64,000 bases of DNA from CAVYYW01 sp963772845 (GCA_963772845.1 CAVYYW010000042.1:1-64000), one strand, 5' to 3'. Numbered from the stretch's first letter, positions 15,428 to 24,920 are shown. Program-made: numbers and translations. The notes: generated by a model from the letters alone, not told the origin.

Positions 15428-16258
15428 ATGTTGTCTTTTTCGTGGCCTGATATAAATGTATTTAATTACTTAACGGACATTATAGATATTCTTCTTGTAA
15501 CGTTTGTGATTTATAAAGGAATTATGGTCATTCGAGGAACAAAAGCCGTGCAGCTTGCGAAAGGAATCCTGGTGATTATTGCAGTGTGGTTCCTCAGCAG
15601 CTTCTTCGGTTTGAAGACTCTGGAATGGCTGATGAACAATGCCATGATTTACGGTCTTCTTGCTATTATCATCATCTTTCAGCCAGAACTGAGAAGAGCG
15701 CTGGAACAGCTTGGGCGCGGCCGCTTTTTTTCCTCGCGCAGCAATATGATTGAAGATGAGCGGATGAAGTCCATCGAAGCGATCGTATCTGCTACTTCCT
15801 ATATGGCCAAACGCCGTATCGGGGCTTTGATGTCTGTTGAGCGTGAGACCGGCATGAATGATTATATTGAAACCGGCATACCGATGAAGGCGCACTTGAC
15901 TTCCCAGCTGCTGATTAATATTTTTATTCCTAATACACCTTTGCATGATGGAGCTGTCATATTAAAGGAAAATGAAATTACGGCTGCAGCATGTTACTTG
16001 CCATTGTCAGAGAGTCCGTTTATTTCTAAGGAATTAGGGACAAGGCACAGAGCGGCACTTGGAGTTAGTGAAGTAACGGACAGTCTTACGGTCGTCGTTT
16101 CTGAGGAGACAGGATCGATTTCGTTAACAAAAAATGGAGAACTGATTCGGGATATCTCGGAAGAAAGGCTGAAAGAGCTGCTCGAACGTGAGTTGCTGAT
16201 CACTTCCAAGGGAAACAGCTCTTCCCGCCGGAAACGGAGGGAGAATGAAAATGGATAA
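15428..16258 (+). CDS. cdaA: Diadenylate cyclase CdaA (YbbP)
   Basis: Makes the second messenger c-di-AMP from two ATP at the membrane. The product has about 276 residues: three N-terminal membrane helices, then a DAC domain with PLHDGAVIL (catalytic DGA) and GTRHRAALG (RHR). ATG 15428 lies after a GGAGGACGAG site; a longer in-frame ORF from 15392 starts upstream of it. cdaR overlaps its 3' end by 8 bases and glmM follows, the conserved cdaA-cdaR-glmM operon in which CdaR and GlmM modulate cyclase activity. Confidence 0.95.
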   Translation: MLSFSWPDINVFNYLTDIIDILLVTFVIYKGIMVIRGTKAVQLAKGILVIIAVWFLSSFFGLKTLEWLMNNAMIYGLLAIIIIFQPELRRALEQLGRGRFFSSRSNMIEDERMKSIEAIVSATSYMAKRRIGALMSVERETGMNDYIETGIPMKAHLTSQLLINIFIPNTPLHDGAVILKENEITAAACYLPLSESPFISKELGTRHRAALGVSEVTDSLTVVVSEETGSISLTKNGELIRDISEERLKELLERELLITSKGNSSSRRKRRENENG

Positions 16259-17690
16259 GCTATTTAAGAGCAATTGGTTTGTCAAAATTATTTCCTTCTT
16301 GTTAGCCTTGATGCTCTATACGGTGGTTTCTGCCAATCAGCATTCACCAAATAACAGCGCCAGCCTCCTTGGTAAAAGTGAGCAGAGTACGGTGGTGACC
16401 GAAGACTTGCAAGTGAAGGTGGATACAGATAAGTACATCGTCAGCGGCGCACCTGATAAAGTAAATGTTCAGTTAAAAGGCCCAAGTGAGCTTATTCTTA
16501 AAGCGAAGCTTCTTCAATCACAGCCTGCCTATATTGATCTTACCGGCAAGAAGGCGGGGACATACAGCGCAAAAGTGCAGGCAGACTTTCCGTCGGGTCT
16601 GAAAGTCACACCAAATCCAGGTAAAGTAACAGTGACGGTCCAGAAAAAAATCACAAAAACACGGAAAGTTAATATTGATGTGTTAAATCAAGACAGTGTT
16701 TCAGGAGACTATACAGTGGGAGCTCCGGAACCGTCCCCTGGCAGCGTACAGGTTACAGGCGGACAGGATACTGTAAATAATATTTCTTTTGTTAAAGGTG
16801 TAGTGGACGTCAAGAACGCTAACGAAGATGTCGAACAGCGAGTCAAGCTGAATGCCTATGATAGGGATGGCAACCAACTTGATGTCACCATAAATCCAGC
16901 CTATGCCACGGTAAAAGTACCGATTGCGAAAACGGCAGAGAGCTTCCCGCTTAATGTTAAAGTTGAAGGGAAACCGGCGGATGGCTATCAGATTGAAGCT
17001 ACGGATGTGACACCTCAGAAAGTGATGGTGTACGGGGATCAGAAAGTGCTTGATGCGATCGGTAAGTTAGATGATGTGACTGTGAATGCAGAGGGATTGA
17101 AAGACGACAAAACATTTACGGTCGATATCCCTGTTCCAAAAGGAGCGGATCATGTTGAACCGAAAACGGCAAAAGTTAAAGTGAAGGTTATTTCAAATAA
17201 AGATTCAGCAGCTCAGAAGAAAACCTCATCAGCAGATACAGCTAATCAGACATCGGATTCAGGTACAACAGGCAATGATACGAGCGGCGACAGTTCAGCA
17301 ACTGCGGACTCCGCACCCTCAGGAGCCTCCGATAATAATGATAATGCTGCCGCGGATCAGCAATCAGCAACTCGGCTCTTTAAAAATATTCCGATCAATG
17401 TAAATGGTCTGGATAAAGGAACACAGTCCATTGCTTTTCTTGACCCGGACAGCCAGGCTGTCGATGTGAAATTAACAGGGGAAAAATCAGTGATAGACAA
17501 AACAGATATCTCAGATATTACAGCTGATATAAATATTGATGGACTTAAGAACGGTAAACACACGGTACCCATTCACCTTTCCTATCCGGATGGGTTGAAA
17601 AAGGGAACGGATCAGCTTGCTGCAAAAATCGAACTTTCTGACGCTTCATCAAAAGATTCGTCTAAAAGTTCCTCACCTACCACCACTTAG
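16251..17690 (+). CDS. cdaR: CdaA regulator CdaR (YbbR domain protein)
   Basis: About 479 residues: an N-terminal signal anchor (WFVKIISFLLALMLYTVV) and extracellular YbbR repeats, beginning near residues 50, 135 and 222 and again near 375. A Ser/Thr/Asp/Ala-rich spacer of about 65 residues (about 318-380) separates the third and fourth repeats, and a Ser/Lys tail ends the protein. ATG 16251 has better spacing from GGAGGG than ATG 16245. CdaR binds and regulates CdaA. Confidence 0.92.
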   Translation: MDKLFKSNWFVKIISFLLALMLYTVVSANQHSPNNSASLLGKSEQSTVVTEDLQVKVDTDKYIVSGAPDKVNVQLKGPSELILKAKLLQSQPAYIDLTGKKAGTYSAKVQADFPSGLKVTPNPGKVTVTVQKKITKTRKVNIDVLNQDSVSGDYTVGAPEPSPGSVQVTGGQDTVNNISFVKGVVDVKNANEDVEQRVKLNAYDRDGNQLDVTINPAYATVKVPIAKTAESFPLNVKVEGKPADGYQIEATDVTPQKVMVYGDQKVLDAIGKLDDVTVNAEGLKDDKTFTVDIPVPKGADHVEPKTAKVKVKVISNKDSAAQKKTSSADTANQTSDSGTTGNDTSGDSSATADSAPSGASDNNDNAAADQQSATRLFKNIPINVNGLDKGTQSIAFLDPDSQAVDVKLTGEKSVIDKTDISDITADINIDGLKNGKHTVPIHLSYPDGLKKGTDQLAAKIELSDASSKDSSKSSSPTTT

Positions 17691-17734
17691 TCTTGTGAAA
17701 AGGGTTTACACGTATTTAAGGAGCGATGTAGAAA

Positions 17735-19093
17735 ATGGGTAAGTATTTTGGTACAGATGGTGTCAGAGGCGTAGCAAATACAGAATTGACGCCAGAACTT
17801 GCTTTTAAATTAGGCCGCGCAGGCGGTTATATTCTTACAAAAGAAACGGACCGGCCAAAGGTTTTGGTTGGCCGTGACACGCGCGTTTCAGGTTATATGC
17901 TTGAAGGAGCGCTTGTGGCAGGACTGTTGTCGATCGGAGCAGAAGTGATGCGGCTGGGTGTCATCTCAACACCAGGTGTCGCTTATCTTACTAAAGTAAT
18001 GGATGCTTCAGCAGGCGTCATGATTTCCGCCTCGCATAATCCTGTTGAAGATAACGGCATTAAGTTTTTCGGGAATGACGGTTTCAAACTTCATGATGAA
18101 CAGGAAGAAGAAATCGAAGCCATTCTGGACCAAGAGGAAGATGACCTGCCAAGACCAACCGGAAGCGGTTTGGGTGCTGTTACAGATTATCTGGAAGGCG
18201 GCCAAAGGTATCTCCAGTATCTTAAACAAGCGGTAGAGGAAGACGATTTCGGAGGCATTTCCGTAGCGCTTGATTGTGCTCATGGAGCGACATCAGCCCT
18301 TGCACAGCATTTATTTGCAGATCTTGAAGCGGATATCTGCACAATTGGCACCTCACCAAATGGTAAGAATATTAATGAAGGTGTCGGTTCTACCCATCCG
18401 GAGAAGCTGGTAGAGCTTGTGAAAGAAAAGGGAGCTGACGTTGGTCTTGCTTTTGATGGCGACGGCGACCGTCTCATTGCGGTTGATGAAAAAGGGAATA
18501 TCGTTGACGGCGATCAGATTATGTATATTTGTGCCCGTTATATGAAATCAATGGGTCAGCTTAACAAAAAAACCCTTGTAACCACGGTCATGAGCAACCT
18601 GGGCTTATATAAAGCATTGGAAGAAGAAGGCATCGAAACGAAGAAAACCGCTGTCGGTGACCGGTATGTTATGTCCGAAATGCGTAATGGCGATTACTCG
18701 CTAGGCGGCGAACAGTCTGGACATATCATATTCCTTGATTACATCCGTACAGGAGACGGCATGCTGAGCGGTCTTCAGCTTGTTAATATAATGAAAGCAA
18801 CAGGGAAGAAACTTTCTGAGCTTGCTGCCGGTATGAAAAAATATCCTCAAATGCTTGTGAATGTTCGCGTAACGGATAAGCATCATGTGACGGAAAATAC
18901 CCGTGTTGCAGACACTATTGCAGAAGTTGAAAAAGAAATGAACGGAAAAGGCCGAATTCTTGTGCGCCCTTCAGGTACTGAACCACTCGTCAGAATTATG
19001 GCGGAGGCAGAGACCGAAGAGGACTGCAAGCGTTACGTCGATCGGATTGTTGGTATTGTAAAAGAAGAGATGGGTCTTGAAGCTGGAGAATAA
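17735..19093 (+). CDS. glmM: Phosphoglucosamine mutase GlmM
   Basis: Interconverts glucosamine-6-phosphate and glucosamine-1-phosphate for peptidoglycan precursor synthesis. The 452-residue protein has FGTDGVRG at the start, the phosphoserine loop MISASHNPVEDNGIK (about 98-112), the metal loop AFDGDGDRL (about 238), the sugar loop GGEQSGH (about 325) and the phosphate-binding RPSGTEPLVR (about 408). It is the third gene of the cdaA operon and also known to restrain CdaA activity. Confidence 0.97.
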   Translation: MGKYFGTDGVRGVANTELTPELAFKLGRAGGYILTKETDRPKVLVGRDTRVSGYMLEGALVAGLLSIGAEVMRLGVISTPGVAYLTKVMDASAGVMISASHNPVEDNGIKFFGNDGFKLHDEQEEEIEAILDQEEDDLPRPTGSGLGAVTDYLEGGQRYLQYLKQAVEEDDFGGISVALDCAHGATSALAQHLFADLEADICTIGTSPNGKNINEGVGSTHPEKLVELVKEKGADVGLAFDGDGDRLIAVDEKGNIVDGDQIMYICARYMKSMGQLNKKTLVTTVMSNLGLYKALEEEGIETKKTAVGDRYVMSEMRNGDYSLGGEQSGHIIFLDYIRTGDGMLSGLQLVNIMKATGKKLSELAAGMKKYPQMLVNVRVTDKHHVTENTRVADTIAEVEKEMNGKGRILVRPSGTEPLVRIMAEAETEEDCKRYVDRIVGIVKEEMGLEAGE

Positions 19094-19188
19094 CAGGCTT
19101 CAAGGCATGCGGCAGAAGCAGTGCAACTAGGCGCTGCTTTTGCATATAAAGAAGTAGAGGACCTTTATTCTCCCTCTTTAGAAAAAGG

Positions 19189-19217
19189 TTGACACTTTTA
19201 CGTTTGTTTAATAAAAT
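19189..19217 (+). promoter_or_regulatory. SigA promoter of glmS
   Basis: A perfect TTGACA and TAAAAT are separated by 17 bases. The start site would lie about 45-50 bases before the ribozyme cleavage site. Confidence 0.88.
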
Positions 19218-19267
19218 TTACTAGACTTGATTCAAAAATGGAAAGGTGGGCAGATAGAAAATATTTT

Positions 19268-19430
19268 TCACAAAGCGCCTGAACTGGCCTGAGCGAAAAG
19301 GCTAGTTGACGAGGAAGAGGAGTATCGATGTTTCGGCGGATACCTCTCGGGAACCCCTCACACCCGAAAGTCCAGTCTTGAAAACAATTAGGGTGACCTT
19401 TTGGACAAAAGACGGACGGTGAGACCAAAA
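19268..19430 (+). ncRNA. glmS ribozyme: glmS ribozyme-riboswitch
   Basis: The conserved core is readable. AGCGCCTGAACTGG starts at 19274, with cleavage expected between A19274 and G19275. GTTGACGAGGAAG follows, then TTTCGGCGGAT and the ACACCCGAAAG region, in the order of the B. subtilis element. Glucosamine-6-phosphate acts as cofactor for self-cleavage, which destabilises glmS mRNA. The 3' border is approximate. A further hairpin GTGGGG...CCCCAC (19442-19478) lies between it and the glmS ribosome site. Confidence 0.95.
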
Positions 19431-19492
19431 AAATAAAACAAGTGGGGTAAGAATAACCCCAGTGTTTTCTTGCCCCACCAGGGGGATTATAT

Positions 19493-21295
19493 ATGTGTGG
19501 AATCGTAGGATATATCGGAGAAAATGATACAAAAGAGATCTTATTGCAAGGCTTAAGAAAGCTTGAGTACCGCGGTTATGACTCATCAGGGATTGCTGTA
19601 TTGAATGAAAACGGTGTTCATGTCTTTAAAGAGAAGGGCCGAATTGCGATCCTGGAAGAAAACGTAGATGACAATGTGGCATCAAGCCTTGGTATTGGTC
19701 ACACACGCTGGGCAACTCACGGCGTGCCAAGCCAGGAAAATGCACACCCTCATCAGAGTGTGTCCGGACGTTTTACGCTTGTTCACAATGGTGTAATTGA
19801 GAATTATGAGAAGCTGAAGGCTGCCTATCTTTCTGATATCACACTTAAAAGTGAAACAGATACTGAAGTCGTCGTTCAAATGATCGAGACGTTTGTAAAT
19901 GATGGCGAAACGGTTGAAGGAGCTTTCCGCAAAACGCTATCACTTCTGCATGGTTCTTATGCCTTTGCGTTAATTGATAACCAGAATGACGAAACCATCT
20001 ATGTGGGCAAAAACAAGAGCCCGCTGCTCGTAGGAAAAGGTGACGGATTTAATGTCGTGGCAAGTGACGCTATGGCCATGATCGCGGTTACTAACCAATA
20101 CGTTGAGCTGATGGATGAAGAAATTGTTCTTGTTACTAGAGAAGGCTATACGATTAAAACACTTGAAGGCGAAAGCGTAGAACGGGCACCATATACGGCA
20201 AAGCTTGATGCAAGCGACATTGAAAAGGGCACGTACCCGCATTATATGCTTAAGGAAATTGATGAACAGCCTGCCGTGATGCGCAAGATCATCATGGAGT
20301 ATCAGGATGAGAGCAATAACCTGAAGGTTGACCAAGGTGTTAGAGATGCTGTAAAAGCTGCTGACCGTCTGTACATTATTGCATGCGGAACAAGCTATCA
20401 TGCTGGTCTTGTCGGCAAACATATTCTTGAACATGTTGCAGGTGTGCCGGCTGAAGTTCATGTGGCAAGTGAGTTTTCGTATAACATGCCGCTTCTTTCT
20501 GAGAAGCCGCTGTTTATCTTTATCTCACAAAGCGGTGAAACAGCAGACAGCCGTTCCGTGCTTGTTCAGGTGAAAAAGCTGGGACATCCGTCACTCACAT
20601 TAACGAATGTGCATGGTTCAACCCTTTCCCGTGAAGCGGACCACACCTTGCTGCTGCATGCCGGCCCGGAAATTGCCGTTGCTTCAACGAAAGCTTATAC
20701 AGCACAAATCGCCGTTCTTGCTATTCTTTCAGTCGATATCGCAAGATCCAAAGGCCTCGAGCTTGATTTCGACCCGATTCAGGAGCTCAGCCTTGCAGCA
20801 AATGCTATGGAAGTGCTTGTTGATCAGAAAGAAGCGATTGAAGTCATTGCGCGCGATTACCTGTCCGTCACTCGCAACGCATTCTTTATCGGCCGTGGTA
20901 TTGACAACTATGTTGGTCTTGAAGCGGCGCTTAAGCTGAAAGAAATCTCTTATATCCAAGCGGAAGGCTTTGCCGGCGGCGAGCTCAAGCACGGCACTAT
21001 CGCGTTGATCGAAGATGGCACACCGGTTATCGCGCTTGCAACGCAAAGCCATGTCAACGGCTCGATCCGCAGCAACGTGAAGGAAGTCGTCGCACGCGGC
21101 GCTCACAGCTGCATCATCAGCACAGAGAGCCTCAGCGAATCCGGTGACCAAATCGTACTGCCAGAGGTTCACGAATACCTCACACCACTTGTTTCTGTTG
21201 TACCATTACAATTGCTTGCTTACTACGCAGCGCTTCACCGTGACTGTGACGTGGATAAACCACGCAACCTCGCAAAATCGGTGACTGTTGAGTAA
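19493..21295 (+). CDS. glmS: Glutamine--fructose-6-phosphate aminotransferase (isomerizing)
   Basis: Makes glucosamine-6-phosphate, the first step of amino-sugar synthesis. The 600-residue protein begins MCGIVGYIG with the Ntn catalytic Cys2. It has the glutaminase motif GHTRWATHG, two SIS sugar-isomerase domains (around CGTSYHAG and ISQSGETADS, then GRGIDNYVGLEAALKLKE) and the C-terminal KPRNLAKSVTVE. It is controlled by the upstream ribozyme and followed by a strong terminator. Confidence 0.97.
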   Translation: MCGIVGYIGENDTKEILLQGLRKLEYRGYDSSGIAVLNENGVHVFKEKGRIAILEENVDDNVASSLGIGHTRWATHGVPSQENAHPHQSVSGRFTLVHNGVIENYEKLKAAYLSDITLKSETDTEVVVQMIETFVNDGETVEGAFRKTLSLLHGSYAFALIDNQNDETIYVGKNKSPLLVGKGDGFNVVASDAMAMIAVTNQYVELMDEEIVLVTREGYTIKTLEGESVERAPYTAKLDASDIEKGTYPHYMLKEIDEQPAVMRKIIMEYQDESNNLKVDQGVRDAVKAADRLYIIACGTSYHAGLVGKHILEHVAGVPAEVHVASEFSYNMPLLSEKPLFIFISQSGETADSRSVLVQVKKLGHPSLTLTNVHGSTLSREADHTLLLHAGPEIAVASTKAYTAQIAVLAILSVDIARSKGLELDFDPIQELSLAANAMEVLVDQKEAIEVIARDYLSVTRNAFFIGRGIDNYVGLEAALKLKEISYIQAEGFAGGELKHGTIALIEDGTPVIALATQSHVNGSIRSNVKEVVARGAHSCIISTESLSESGDQIVLPEVHEYLTPLVSVVPLQLLAYYAALHRDCDVDKPRNLAKSVTVE

Positions 21296-21384
21296 TAGAA
21301 GATTATAAATAAATTTGTTTGTGAAGTTACATTAAAGTTGGAAAGTAAACGAAAAAACCATAATTTCAAATAACAACAACTATG

Positions 21385-21420
21385 AAAACCCTAACTTGTA
21401 TTGGCTAAGTTAGGGTTTTT
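21385..21420 (+). terminator. Terminator after glmS
   Basis: An AAAACCCTAACTT...AAGTTAGGGTTTT stem of 13 bp ends in Ts. Confidence 0.9.
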
Positions 21421-21546
21421 CAATTATAAGGTAGAGTGATATGTATATAAATAACTTAAGAACCTAGCCCATAGGGGGACTTTTTCAGTGGCTATTGTCG
21501 GGGCTGACAATGGCACTTGCGCTTTTCTTATTGAGGGATCTGGTTA

Positions 21547-21805
21547 AGCGCCAGATTTGATAAATAGGAGGAGAAATTTCCCTTATTGAGTAAATAGCTC
21601 TGAAAACGGCTTAAATAGGTGGAGAAATTCCACCTATTGAGGAAATAATCCTGAAAGTGGCATAAATAGATGGAGAAATTCCACCTATTGACTAAAAAAA
21701 TGCAAAAACAGGGGCGTTTTCGCTAAATAACTGGAAAATCTCCACTTATTTACCCCGGGTCGAGCCTCTAATCTGCATTTAACTGGAAAATCTCCACTTA
21801 TTTTT
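21547..21805 (+). repeat. Left palindromic-hairpin array (five units), inverted copy of the 26.1-26.3 kb array
   Basis: Five hairpins at about 21562, 21613, 21664, 21724 and 21779 share a stem such as AATAGGTGGA / TCCACCTATT around a 5-base loop. The spacer between the last two (CGGGTCGAGCCTCTAATCTGC) and the leader AGCGCC-AGATTTGATAAATAG recur in reverse complement in the right array. Bases 21490-21560 resemble a decayed 3' end of the nuclease gene at 26.3 kb: a frame ends LLRDLVKRQI-stop at the position where that gene ends YRLGDQVKRPI-stop. No intact gene lies between 21296 and 22033. Confidence 0.85.
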
Positions 21806-22033
21806 ACGATGAGAGACGGGTTAAGGCTGCTTAGCGGCGCTTTTTGTCCAGTCGATCCCAAAAATGGTAATCGGGTTACATAACCATGGTCTTGATCGAG
21901 TGCTTAATATGTGAAAAAAGTTATTTTAGTAATGCATTTTGTTGTTTTTTAGTTATGTATAATCAAGTGGGAAATTATGGTTCATTTACATGCTTTTTAA
22001 TTTCCAATGAGAATAATTTGGAGGCAAGATAAG

Positions 22034-22783
22034 ATGAGTATAAAATTTGATCAAAACAACGACGTTATTAAACTCTGTATGAGCGGGATGAACATGGAAG
22101 ATGGCGGAAACGTTGAAGGTGCAACCGCGATGTTTCATGAAGCATGGCACGAAGCAAAAAACGATTATGAAAGGTTTATTGCAGCTTATCATTTGGCTCG
22201 TCAACAAAAGAATATTACAGACAAATTGAAATGGATGGAAACCTCTTTACAGTGCGCACTAAATATAAATGATGATAATGTTAAGAGTGCATACTCCACG
22301 TTATATTTAAACATTGCCAAATGCTATGAGGAGTTGGGTGATTCTGATAATGCAAAAAGAAATTATGAATTGTCAAATTCATATAACGGTGCGCCTTCTG
22401 ATGAAGGACCATTTTATCATGGGACAAAGGCAGATTTACAGGTTGGTGATTTACTGACAGCGGGTGGAAATTCAAATTACAAACCTGAGCTTAAAATGAA
22501 CCACATTTATTTCACTGCTAATGTCAATGGCGCGGGACTTGCAGCGGCATTAGCAAAAGGAGAAGGAAGAGAACGCGTTTATATAATAGAACCAACAGGT
22601 GAATTTGAAAACGACCCAAATGTTACTGACAAAAAATTCCCGGGTAACTTAACACGTTCCTATCGATCGCAAGAACCTTTAAGAATTATTGGTGAAGAAA
22701 CAGAGTGGGTGAAACTGACAACGACGGAGCGACGTAAATGGCGCGAAAATTTAGCCGAAAACAAAGGTGAAATTATTAACTGA
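22034..22783 (+). CDS. Rifampin ADP-ribosyltransferase (Arr)-like protein with TPR-like N-terminus
   Basis: The C-terminal half (about residues 126-235) is an Arr domain: FYHGTKADLQVGDLL, NHIYFTANVNGAGLA, then EPTGEFENDPNVTDKKFPGN and RSYRSQEPLRI, very close to known rifampin-inactivating enzymes that ADP-ribosylate the drug. The first 120 residues are an added helical region with TPR-like periodicity (AYHLARQQ, YLNIAKCYEELGDSDNAKRNYELS). Typical Arr proteins are about 140 residues; this one is 249. ATG 22034 follows TTGGAGG. It is the first gene of the hairpin-bracketed island. Confidence 0.88.
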   Translation: MSIKFDQNNDVIKLCMSGMNMEDGGNVEGATAMFHEAWHEAKNDYERFIAAYHLARQQKNITDKLKWMETSLQCALNINDDNVKSAYSTLYLNIAKCYEELGDSDNAKRNYELSNSYNGAPSDEGPFYHGTKADLQVGDLLTAGGNSNYKPELKMNHIYFTANVNGAGLAAALAKGEGRERVYIIEPTGEFENDPNVTDKKFPGNLTRSYRSQEPLRIIGEETEWVKLTTTERRKWRENLAENKGEIIN

Positions 22784-22934
22784 ACATATTTCAAATGAGG
22801 TGCAAGTTCTTCCCTGGTGATAAAAAAGTTGGTGAACGGTTGTTCAATCACGATCTAATAACAAGTTCATATCCAGTTCATATTCTTCGTTTATTTTCAA
22901 TAAGAAGGAAATCTTAACGAAGGGAAGAAAATGA

Positions 22935-23775
22935 ATGGAAGAGTTAAAATCAGGATTATTAAAAGTACCTGGAGCAGAGCTTTGCTATAAAATAACAGGT
23001 TCTGGACCCATATTGCTGATGATCCACGGCGGTGGCGGAGAAGCAGATATCTTTTCTCCTGTCGCTCGTTATTTGGCCAAATCAATTTACAGTAGTGACT
23101 TATGACAGGAGAGGGCATTCATGCAGTCAGTTGAAAGATCCTGAAGAAAATTATGAGATAAGGAATCACAGTGAAGATGCGCACAGGTTATTAGCTCATT
23201 TGACAGATCAGCCTGCATATATCTTCGGCAGCAGTGCTGGTGCTGTGATCGGACTAGATTTGATCATGAATCATCCTGAACAGGTTAAATCGTTCATCCC
23301 GCATGAACCCCCTCTGATGCATTTGCTTCCAGAAGCAGAATACAGAGAAGCTGTTGCTGTTATGGAGGATCTAGTTTGCGATTATAAGCAATTGGGTGTG
23401 TTCCCAGCACTAGAAAGGTTTTCAGCAAGAATAGGTATTGATTTCGGTGGCAGAGACAAAGCGGAAATACAACCAAGTGAAGAACAGATACAGCGGATGT
23501 ATGATAATATGACGTTTTTCATGAAGCATGAGGCACCTTCCCTCAAGGAATACCAGGTAAATGTTGAGGCATTAAAAAAGGTTACTGACAAGGGTGAAGT
23601 CGAGGTTATTATCGGTGGAGGAGAGGACTCAAAAAATTATTTTCCTTATCAATGCGGGGCGATACTAGCAGAAAGATCCAGCCTTGAATTATATGATTTT
23701 CCGGGACACCATGTTGGATACAGTATGCACCCTCAAAAGTTTGCTGAATCGTTAAAAACGGTCCTATTAAAATAA
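22935..23775 (+). pseudogene. Alpha/beta hydrolase, one frameshift
   Basis: The N-terminal piece (ATG 22935, after AAGGGAAG) has ILLMIHGGGGEADIFSPVARYLAK. The frame breaks near 23085 and the protein continues FTVVTYDRRGHS, the nucleophile elbow FGSSAGAVIG, and a C-terminal FPGHHVGY with the catalytic His. One missing base would join them into about 280 residues. As read it is broken. The substrate is unknown. It lies in the island between the two hairpin arrays. Confidence 0.82.
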
Positions 23776-23944
23776 AAAAATCAGATAGAGCACCTGAGTT
23801 TATTGGTCTCAATTTTGTAACGAATATTTATATACCTCTTTAGATTTTGTCAGCTCATCCTGATTATATCTGCTTAGGTATTTTTGTAGTATCTTTTGTT
23901 TTTGTACAACGAAACTTGAATTATCGGATATTTAATTCTAAAGA

Positions 23945-23980
23945 AGGGTTAGAGAAATTTATTTCTCTAACCCGATTTTA
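23945..23980 (+). terminator. Terminator after hydrolase gene
   Basis: A 12-bp stem GGGTTAGAGAAA / TTTCTCTAACCC is followed by a moderately T-rich stretch. The rest of 23776-24130 shows nothing else recognisable. Confidence 0.65.
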
Positions 23981-24130
23981 ATGTGATTTATACTGTCAAT
24001 TAGTTAAGAAAAATGTGCGTGTTACCCTGTGAATTATAGAGCGGATTATCATTCTTTCCGCTTATTCTTTTTAGAAAATTTTGGAAGAGTCTCTTTGTTG
24101 TTTATTTAGTTCTTTCTCATTCTTCCTCCG

Positions 24131-24472
24131 TCAGTGAAACGGGCGCACCTCGACCGGCGCCCGACAGGCGACAGCTGCCTTGCGTCCCCACTCCAGAGCT
24201 TCATCCAGGTCAGCGGCTTCCAACACCCAGAAACCACCCACATGCTCCTGGGTCTCCAGGTACGCCCCGTCGGTGATGACCACTTCACCATTCGGCTGCG
24301 CCCGCAGCGTTCTGGCGGTGCTTGACGGATGCAGGCCGCCAACGAAAATCCTGACACCAGCAGCCACCATTTCTTTGTTTAGCTCGTCTATATCGCGTGC
24401 CATCGCTTCGTCCTCAGTGACGGCCGGATCGTAGTTGTCGGGGTGGTGAATAGCAACCAAATACTTCGTCAT
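24131..24472 (-). CDS. YciI-related (DGPF domain) protein, GC-rich
   Basis: A 113-residue protein. It begins KYLVAIHHPDNYDP and has GGLHPSSTARTLR, then DGAYLETQEHVGGFWVLEA and a final EVRPFH. This is the YCII-related fold, a small ferredoxin-like family with few known functions, some members tied to sigma-factor genes. The start at 24472 is placed by GAGGAGGAG upstream. The gene is clearly richer in G and C (near 60% by eye) than its neighbours and reads like an actinobacterial or proteobacterial member, so recent transfer is likely. Confidence 0.82.
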   Translation of the reverse strand: MTKYLVAIHHPDNYDPAVTEDEAMARDIDELNKEMVAAGVRIFVGGLHPSSTARTLRAQPNGEVVITDGAYLETQEHVGGFWVLEAADLDEALEWGRKAAVACRAPVEVRPFH

Positions 24473-24627
24473 GACTTCTCCTCCTCGTCTTTTAATTAAA
24501 GGCAATGTCTCTTAATACAGTTATACCATATATACCGTAGTAGGCAGCTTAAGTAAGAAGGAAATCACATCTGAGTTCTCGAACTATTAACTATGAAAGC
24601 TTCATAATAAAAGGAGAACATTTTAAG

Positions 24628-24920
24628 ATGACAACTCCCAACAAAACTTTAAAGACCTGTAGCAGAGGGCATAAATATTATAAAAGCAGCGATTGTCCAA
24701 CCTGTCCGATTTGTGAGCAAGAAAGAAAACCTGAACATGGATTTCTTGCATCGCTATCCGCCCCAGCAAGACGGGCCTTAGAAAACAATGGCATAGTTAC
24801 TTTACAGAAGTTATCAACCTATATTGAAAAAGAGATATTAAAATTTCACCTTATAGGTAGCTTTTATTACCGAAACTTAGGTCTGCATTAAAGGAAGAAG
24901 GATTATCTTTTAGAGCCTAA
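24628..24920 (+). pseudogene. RNA polymerase alpha-CTD-like zinc-ribbon protein, 3' frameshift
   Basis: The first 40 residues form a zinc-ribbon-like segment (TCSRGHKYYKSSDCPTCPICE). The rest follows an alpha-subunit C-terminal domain fold: LSAPARRALENNGIVTLQKLS and EKEILKFH. The open frame ends at 24891 with an unrelated tail. A one-base change near 24865 restores PKLRSALKEEGLSFRA up to TAA 24918-24920, the usual end of this family. Members are small proteins of unknown role that may touch DNA or RNA polymerase. Confidence 0.7.

Noticed and set aside
21478..21494. Shared 17-base stretch with 46570-46586 as a mobile-element end
   Set aside because: Only one matching pair with no inverted partner or target duplication was seen, so it is noted but not called.
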